9,262 nucleotides of DNA from an uncultured Sutterella sp. Lineage in GTDB: Bacteria > Pseudomonadota > Gammaproteobacteria > Burkholderiales > Burkholderiaceae_F. The position numbers were made by a program, and so were the translations under genes. Location of the stretch: NCBI GenBank assembly GCA_902477615.1, contig CABSHY010000035.1:1-9262 (forward strand), read 5' to 3'. Of the stretch, positions 5,133-9,262 are shown piece by piece. Under the pieces are notes generated by a model. The model saw only the letters and a program-made list of their open reading frames with translations. It was not told the DNA's origin and did not search any database. Each line of letters opens with the position of its first letter. The stretch's first letter is position 1.

Positions 5133-6662
5133 TTAGGGAATCACGCCCAACGAAATGACTGACGTCACCAAGGTGATCACGATAATGGAGATGATGTTAA
5201 GCCAGAAACCCGCACGAATCATCTCAGCGATACGAATACGACCCGTACCAAAGATGATGGCATTCGGGGGCGTACCCACCGGCATCATGAAGGCCATCGA
5301 GGCACCCAACGTCGTGCAAATCAACAAGGATTCCAGATGCATATTGATGGACTCAGCAATAGCAGCCACCAAAGGCATCATCGTTGCGGCCAAAGCCGTG
5401 TTGGACGTAAATTCAGAGGCAAAGACGGCCAACGTTGTAATCCCGCCGGCAACGGCCATATCGGGCAAACCGGCAAAAGCGATCGCAGCCGAACCCACAA
5501 CGCTAGCCATACCCGTCGTTTGAATGGCGTGCGCCATCGTCAAACCGCCACCGAAGAGCAAAAGCACGTCCCAAGCCACGGCTTCAGAAGCACTCGACCA
5601 ATCCAATGCGTGCACGCCGTGCTTAATATCAACCGGGATGATGAACAAAATAATGCCCGCACCCATAGCGATCACGGTGTCGCTCAAGTCTTTAAAGGGA
5701 CGAATACCATCGACTTCAAAACCACGAATCAAAGGACCAAAGCACCACAAAGCTGCAGCCGTCACAAAGACCGTCAACACAATCTTTTCGCCTTTGCTCA
5801 AAGGTCCTAAACGAGAGATTTCATTTTTGACCCATTCTTTGCCGCCGGGCAATTCCGAGATTTGTTCACGGAACAAGAACTTGGTCATCATGAAGTAAGT
5901 GCTAGCCATCAAAATGCCAACAATCGGAATCGAAACCTTCATCCATTCCAAAAAGTTCACATTCACGCCATACATTTGTTCAACAAAGCGAACAAAAATC
6001 CCGTTAGGCGGCGTACCGATCAACGTTAAAACACCACCCAAGCTTGCGCCGTAAGCGATGGACAACAAGACGCTAACGCCAAAGTTGTGCTCTCGCTTAT
6101 CAATCGGTTCATCACCACGCGTATTGCGAACCACACCTAAAATTGCCAAAGCGATCGGCACCATCATGGCAGCCGTGGCCGTGTTACTGACCCAAGCCGA
6201 CAAAAAGCCCGTTGCGACCAACAAACCTAAAATAATTTGTTGGGGCTTTGTCCCAAACACACGAATCGTCAACAAAGCGATACGACGGTCTAAGTGCCAA
6301 CGAGCGATACCGGCAGCAATCAAAAATCCGCCCATAAAGAGGAAAATCGTGCTGTTGGCATAATTTTTGAGCGTTTCAGAGGGGCTCAAAACACCAAAAA
6401 GCGGGAAAAGCACAATGGGCAACAAAGACGTAACGGCAATCGGCACAGCCTCGGTAAACCACCACGTTGCCATCCACAAAACGATCCCTGCGCAGGCGCG
6501 ACCGGCATGGCTAAATTCCACCGTTTGCCCGGCCGTGTTTTGGTACGATTCAGGAAGAATAAAGTACAGGGCCAAGGCTAAAAGCGGCCCAATGATAAGA
6601 GGTATGATCTTGGACTTGTTACTTAACGCACCAATTTCAATACTAGATTCATGATGAAGCAT
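5133..6662 (-). CDS. DASS/SLC13-family sodium:dicarboxylate symporter
   Basis: A 509-residue inner-membrane transporter with the two-fold repeated signature of the divalent anion:Na+ symporter family. Repeat one has SNT (residues 159-161, in WVSNTATAAMMVP) and IGTPPN (215-220). Repeat two has SNT (420-422, in EFTSNTALAATMMP) and VGTPPN (462-467). In VcINDY, the structural model of the family, these SNT motifs bind Na+ and substrate carboxylates. WWFTEAVP (67-74) and GGFLIA (111-116) are further family segments. The N-terminal 18 residues are hydrophilic. Likely substrates are succinate, fumarate, malate or related diacids such as tartrate or citrate. The start ATG (6660-6662) has AGGAG 7 bases upstream. 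It is a single-gene unit with its own terminator, and an FNR-type box upstream points to induction without oxygen. With dcuC it forms a second, probably Na+-driven, dicarboxylate route. Confidence 0.92.
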   Translation of the reverse strand: MLHHESSIEIGALSNKSKIIPLIIGPLLALALYFILPESYQNTAGQTVEFSHAGRACAGIVLWMATWWFTEAVPIAVTSLLPIVLFPLFGVLSPSETLKNYANSTIFLFMGGFLIAAGIARWHLDRRIALLTIRVFGTKPQQIILGLLVATGFLSAWVSNTATAAMMVPIALAILGVVRNTRGDEPIDKREHNFGVSVLLSIAYGASLGGVLTLIGTPPNGIFVRFVEQMYGVNVNFLEWMKVSIPIVGILMASTYFMMTKFLFREQISELPGGKEWVKNEISRLGPLSKGEKIVLTVFVTAAALWCFGPLIRGFEVDGIRPFKDLSDTVIAMGAGIILFIIPVDIKHGVHALDWSSASEAVAWDVLLLFGGGLTMAHAIQTTGMASVVGSAAIAFAGLPDMAVAGGITTLAVFASEFTSNTALAATMMPLVAAIAESINMHLESLLICTTLGASMAFMMPVGTPPNAIIFGTGRIRIAEMIRAGFWLNIISIIVITLVTSVISLGVIP

Positions 6663-6680
6663 GGAACTTCTCCTTTCAAG

Positions 6681-6694
6681 CTCGCCAATGCGAG
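6681..6694 (-). other. Small hairpin in the transporter mRNA leader
   Basis: CTCGC (6681-6685) and GCGAG (6690-6694) form a 5-bp stem with a 4-base loop in the predicted leader, just 5' of the AAAGGAG ribosome site. It could influence ribosome access, but a stem this short may be chance. Confidence 0.3.
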
Positions 6695-6709
6695 TGGGGT
6701 GTGAAGTGA

Positions 6710-6715
6710 GTTATA
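6710..6715 (-). promoter_or_regulatory. -10 element for the DASS transporter gene
   Basis: TATAAC on the minus strand (five of six to TATAAT), with predicted start near 6703 and a leader of about 40 bases. The -35 region holds no TTGACA-like hexamer and is covered by the FNR box, as in class II activated promoters. Confidence 0.55.
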
Positions 6716-6737
6716 TTCGTAAACTCAAAAAATTTTG

Positions 6738-6751
6738 TTGATACTAATCAA
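6738..6751. promoter_or_regulatory. FNR/Anr-type box
   Basis: TTGATACTAATCAA matches the FNR/Anr consensus TTGAT-N4-ATCAA at all ten defined positions. Its centre, between 6744 and 6745, falls at -41.5 relative to the start predicted from the TATAAC -10 element, the standard class II activation position. FNR is an oxygen-sensitive [4Fe-4S] regulator, so the transporter gene is probably switched on under anaerobiosis. Confidence 0.8.
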
Positions 6752-6780
6752 AATTTCATGACCGTTCAAGGCATTTTACA

Positions 6781-6806
6781 AAAAAAAGAGCGGATTGCAC
6801 CGCTCT
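6781..6806 (-). terminator. Rho-independent terminator of the two-gene flavoprotein/PncA-like unit
   Basis: Read on the minus strand, AGAGCGG and CCGCTCT form a 7-bp GC-rich stem around TGCAAT, followed by a run of seven T (paired partly with the stem end). It lies about 25 bases after the stop of the nicotinamidase-like gene and separates that unit from the FNR-controlled promoter of the transporter. Confidence 0.88.
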
Positions 6807-6832
6807 CTTTAGGATATTTTGCTCAGAAATAA

Positions 6833-7474
6833 TTAACGAATTTCTCGCGCTAATACCTCTTGAATCGTGACAAAATGCACGCCATGATCCTTCAAACTCT
6901 TTAATTTAAAGGCATCTTGATCGGCATTGATACCAGCCACAGCGTCTTTAACCCAATAGACTTCAATTTCATAGTGAAGGGCATCAAACGCCGTACGGAT
7001 CAAAGAATCATCAACGTTTAAGCCACACAAATAAATGCGATTAACAAATCGGTCCTTGCAATAAGCATCTAACCCCGTTTCGGTTTTGCGATCAGCTTCT
7101 AAGAAAGCCGAATAGCTATTCACACCGGCTTGAGCGCCTTTTAAAATCGCAATAATACGGGACATCGGTAAAGGCATTTGGCGAGGCATATCGGCGCCTT
7201 GCGTGCCTTCGACACAGCACTTTTGCGTTAAAACCACGGGACCGAATTCAGATTCTACGGTTTCACCCACCGTGCGACCGGCGTGATTGTCCACAAAACT
7301 GATGTGATTTTCAGGCTTATAGTCTTGAGCCACAATCACGCGCTCAAACGTTTTTGCCATTTCAGAAATCGGTGCAAAGACGGCCTCTGCGCCTTCAACA
7401 GGACGTACACCATCGGTTAAATAATCGTTTTGAACGTCTTGCACCAAAAGTGCCGTAAAAATCTTAATCGCCAC
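6833..7474 (-). CDS. Nicotinamidase (PncA)-like protein of the isochorismatase fold, catalytic Cys replaced
   Basis: A 213-residue cytosolic protein. PncA segments appear in order: VQDVQNDYL (residues 11-19, with D13), VIVAQDYKPENHISF (46-60), CCVEGTQGAD (86-95), ILKGAQAGVNSYSAF (110-124, with K112) and YLCGLNVDDSLIRTAFDA (148-165). Nicotinamidases hydrolyse nicotinamide to nicotinate through a D-K-C triad and a metal bound by Asp and His. Here D13, K112, D51 and H57 are kept, but the nucleophile position (DYC in PncA) is S157 (codon 7004-7006). Two metal-ligand positions are also changed: K53 for the His of QDWH and C86 for the His of HCVxGT. Nicotinamidase activity is therefore doubtful; another ligand or reaction is likely. 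The start is GTG 7474, chosen because AGGGGA lies 5 bases upstream; it overlaps the end of the upstream flavoprotein gene by 11 bases. Confidence 0.85.
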   Translation of the reverse strand: MAIKIFTALLVQDVQNDYLTDGVRPVEGAEAVFAPISEMAKTFERVIVAQDYKPENHISFVDNHAGRTVGETVESEFGPVVLTQKCCVEGTQGADMPRQMPLPMSRIIAILKGAQAGVNSYSAFLEADRKTETGLDAYCKDRFVNRIYLCGLNVDDSLIRTAFDALHYEIEVYWVKDAVAGINADQDAFKLKSLKDHGVHFVTIQEVLAREIR

Positions 7475-8555
7475 AGTCTTCCCCTAACATGGTTTCAAAA
7501 TCACGCATTAACGTGTCAATAATCGTTTTTGTGTCTTGCGCAGGTGCTAATTGTGCCGCTTGTCCCAAGGGCATTTCCAATAAGTCGGCACGGTTTTCAT
7601 TGATCGCCCCGCGATAGACTTCTGACATTGCCTTGTATTGACCCGGATAAGGGCTCACGGGCAACTCGGCGTCCTTAAGAGCTTCGAATAACCCCGTCGG
7701 AATCACACGAGTTTCACGACCTGTTGCCCAATTGGAAAAACGCGTTGACGCATCATCGCACCAAGGCACTTGATCTTTAAGGGCTTGAGGCCAAGCTGAT
7801 TCCGAGGAGCGAACCAAAAGGGAACCGATTTGCACACCATTGGCCCCTAAAAGAATGCTCGCCAACATCGCTTGAGCCGACATCATGCCACCGGCGGCAA
7901 CCACATCAATCGTCTCACCACAAACGCGACGCACTGGTGGCAACAAAGCCATCAAACCCACCTTAGAGGCCTCTAAGGGATTTTCAAAGTATTGACGAGG
8001 GCCACCGGCTTCTACGCCTTGGGCAATAACCGTACCGCACCCTGCGACCTTTAAAACTTTAGCTTCGCGCGTGGAGTTAACGCTTCCCATCATCTCCACG
8101 CCCATTGCTTCCAACTTCTCGGCAAACTCTTCTCGAGGGCCACCGAAACTAAAGGAAACCACCGGCACTTGAGCATTAACGATGGCTTCGAACTGTTCTT
8201 CAAAAGTGGGCACCGTCCCCAACACATGAGGGACGTTTAATTCATCACGCAAGGGTTCTAAAGCGTCAAAGACTTGTTGCGTTTTTGCGGGATCTTCCGG
8301 TTCACGCGCTTCTACACGGATATTAAGTGCAAAAGGCTTATCGGTGAGCGCTCTCACCTTGGCCACTTCGGTGGCAATTTCTTCAACCGTCATAAAACCA
8401 CAGGGCAAAACGCCCAAGCCACCGGCATTACTGATCGCTGCCACCATCGCAGGCGTCACCACACCCACCATGGGAGAACCAATGATTGGCACCTTAATCT
8501 GTAAGCGCGAACACAAGTGCTGCGTTCTTTCTTGAATAAGCTTTTCTAAACTCAT
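7464..8555 (-). CDS. Nitronate monooxygenase-like FMN flavoprotein, catalytic His position occupied by Pro
   Basis: A 363-residue TIM-barrel protein of the 2-nitropropane dioxygenase / nitronate monooxygenase superfamily. Visible FMN-barrel segments are VPIIGSPMVGVVTPAMVAAI (residues 22-41), ISNAGGLGVLPCGF (41-54), VSFSFGGP (133-140), IAQGVEAGGPRQYF (177-190), VVAAGGM (218-224) and GANGVQIGSLLVRSSES (237-253). True nitronate monooxygenases oxidise alkyl nitronates such as propionate-3-nitronate with FMN and usually carry His in EAGGHxG; here that residue is P186. It may thus act on another substrate or as a quinone or enoyl reductase; the name is a family label. The ATG (8553-8555) has only a weak ribosome site (CGAG). 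It is the first gene of a two-gene unit, its last 11 bases overlapping the PncA-like gene, and diverges from mnmA across a 91-base gap. Confidence 0.85.
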   Translation of the reverse strand: MSLEKLIQERTQHLCSRLQIKVPIIGSPMVGVVTPAMVAAISNAGGLGVLPCGFMTVEEIATEVAKVRALTDKPFALNIRVEAREPEDPAKTQQVFDALEPLRDELNVPHVLGTVPTFEEQFEAIVNAQVPVVSFSFGGPREEFAEKLEAMGVEMMGSVNSTREAKVLKVAGCGTVIAQGVEAGGPRQYFENPLEASKVGLMALLPPVRRVCGETIDVVAAGGMMSAQAMLASILLGANGVQIGSLLVRSSESAWPQALKDQVPWCDDASTRFSNWATGRETRVIPTGLFEALKDAELPVSPYPGQYKAMSEVYRGAINENRADLLEMPLGQAAQLAPAQDTKTIIDTLMRDFETMLGEDCGD

Positions 8556-8605
8556 AACACTCGGAAATCCAAAACAAAATCAAAGCCGATATTGTAACGC
8601 TTGCT

Positions 8606-8611
8606 TATAAT
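8606..8611 (+). promoter_or_regulatory. -10 element for mnmA
   Basis: A perfect TATAAT 35 bases before the mnmA start codon, with predicted transcription start near 8618. The -35 region at 16-18 bases is poor. On the opposite strand the same gap must hold the promoter of the flavoprotein gene; TACAAT (8596-8591, minus) is a possible -10 for it, without a clear -35. Confidence 0.5.
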
Positions 8612-8646
8612 TAGCGCATTGATTATTTTTAGTGCAAAGGGTTTTT

Positions 8647-9262
8647 ATGAGCAAACGAGTTGTTGTCGGTTTGTCGGGTGGCGTGGATTCCGCCGTTTCC
8701 GCCTACCTTCTTAAGCAACAAGGCTACGATGTGATCGGTCTTTTCATGAAGAATTGGGAAGACGACGATGACAGCGAGTACTGTTCTTCTCGCCAAGACT
8801 TCATTGATGCCACGGCTGTGGCTGATGTGGTTGGCATTGATATTGAAGCTGTCAACTTTGCCAAAGAATATAAAGATCGCGTTTTTGCTGATTTCCTTCG
8901 TGAATACTCTGCCGGCCGTACGCCCAATCCCGACGTGCTTTGCAATGCCGAAATCAAGTTCCGTGCCTTCTTAGATCACGCCATGGCCATGGGTGCCGAA
9001 AAAATCGCCACCGGTCACTACGCTCGCGTTCGTGAAGTCGATGGTAAAACACAATTGTTGCGCGGTTTAGATGAAACGAAAGACCAAAGCTACTTCTTGC
9101 ACCGTTTAACGCAAGAACAAATCAGCAAGGCCATCTTCCCTGTGGGAGAATTGCGCAAAACGCAAGTGCGAAAAATTGCTGAAGAAATCGGTTTGCCCAA
9201 CGCTAAAAAGAAAGACTCCACGGGTATTTGCTTTATTGGTGAACGCCCCTTTAGAGAGTTCT
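8647..9262 (+). CDS. mnmA: tRNA-specific 2-thiouridylase MnmA, N-terminal part
   Basis: The first 205 residues of MnmA; the window edge cuts the gene, so the missing C-terminus is not a defect. MnmA uses ATP and persulfide sulfur from the TusE relay to make 2-thiouridine at wobble position 34 of tRNA-Lys, -Glu and -Gln. The ATP pyrophosphatase P-loop SGGVDSA spans residues 10-16, followed by FMKNWEDDDDSEYC (33-46). The first redox cysteine is C99 in NPDVLCNAEIKF. TGHYAR (122-127) and TKDQSYFLHRL (144-154) bind tRNA and adenylate, and the second catalytic cysteine C195 lies in STGICFIGERPF. The start is ATG 8647 with AAAGGG 5 bases upstream. The sequence resembles Burkholderiales MnmA closely and gives the best taxonomic hint in the window. 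Confidence 0.97.
   Translation, partial: MSKRVVVGLSGGVDSAVSAYLLKQQGYDVIGLFMKNWEDDDDSEYCSSRQDFIDATAVADVVGIDIEAVNFAKEYKDRVFADFLREYSAGRTPNPDVLCNAEIKFRAFLDHAMAMGAEKIATGHYARVREVDGKTQLLRGLDETKDQSYFLHRLTQEQISKAIFPVGELRKTQVRKIAEEIGLPNAKKKDSTGICFIGERPFREF

Noticed and set aside
5155..6654. Several plus-strand open frames of 95-157 codons opposite the DASS transporter
   Set aside because: They overlap each other in different frames and complement a gene with two intact SNT/GTPPN repeats; their composition is that of antisense frames.

Overview
The window looks like a chromosomal segment of an anaerobic or microaerophilic betaproteobacterium of the order Burkholderiales. The best clue is the N-terminal part of MnmA, whose run of acidic residues (KNWEDDDDSEYC) and flanking sequence match the Burkholderiales form as I remember it. 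A gut genus such as Sutterella or Parasutterella would fit the anaerobic C4-dicarboxylate transporters, the FNR box and the mid-range base composition, but that placement is inference. There are no mobile elements, CRISPR arrays, tRNAs or rRNAs. Genes are tightly packed, and most strand changes are marked by a hairpin terminator.

Left part (1-2564), nucleotide metabolism. The 3' end of purM (de novo purine synthesis) is followed, after a strong intergenic stem-loop, by an adenosine-deaminase-family gene on the same strand. Convergent to it is an unlisted 57-residue gene (1616-1789, minus) that resembles only the glycyl-radical C-terminus of the anaerobic ribonucleotide reductase NrdD. It has two candidate NrdR boxes in its promoter region. 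Divergent from it is a phosphoribosyltransferase of the adenine/purine type.

Middle part (2635-6662), C4-dicarboxylate transport. A DcuC-family carrier (minus) diverges from a LysR-type regulator (plus); the AT-rich space between them holds several inverted repeats suited to a LysR-type operator. The regulator converges on a DASS/SLC13-family dicarboxylate transporter (minus). Its upstream region has a perfect FNR/Anr box centred at -41.5 relative to the start predicted from a TATAAC -10 element, a textbook class II anaerobic activation geometry.

Right part (6833-8555), a two-gene minus-strand unit with an 11-base gene overlap: a nitronate-monooxygenase-like flavoprotein followed by a nicotinamidase/isochorismatase-fold protein. 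Both lack the residue normally used for catalysis: the flavoprotein has Pro where the family has the His of EAGGH, and the PncA-like protein has Ser where the nucleophilic Cys should be. This pair is the best candidate for an uncharacterised function. The window ends in mnmA (tRNA 2-thiouridylase), cut by the edge.
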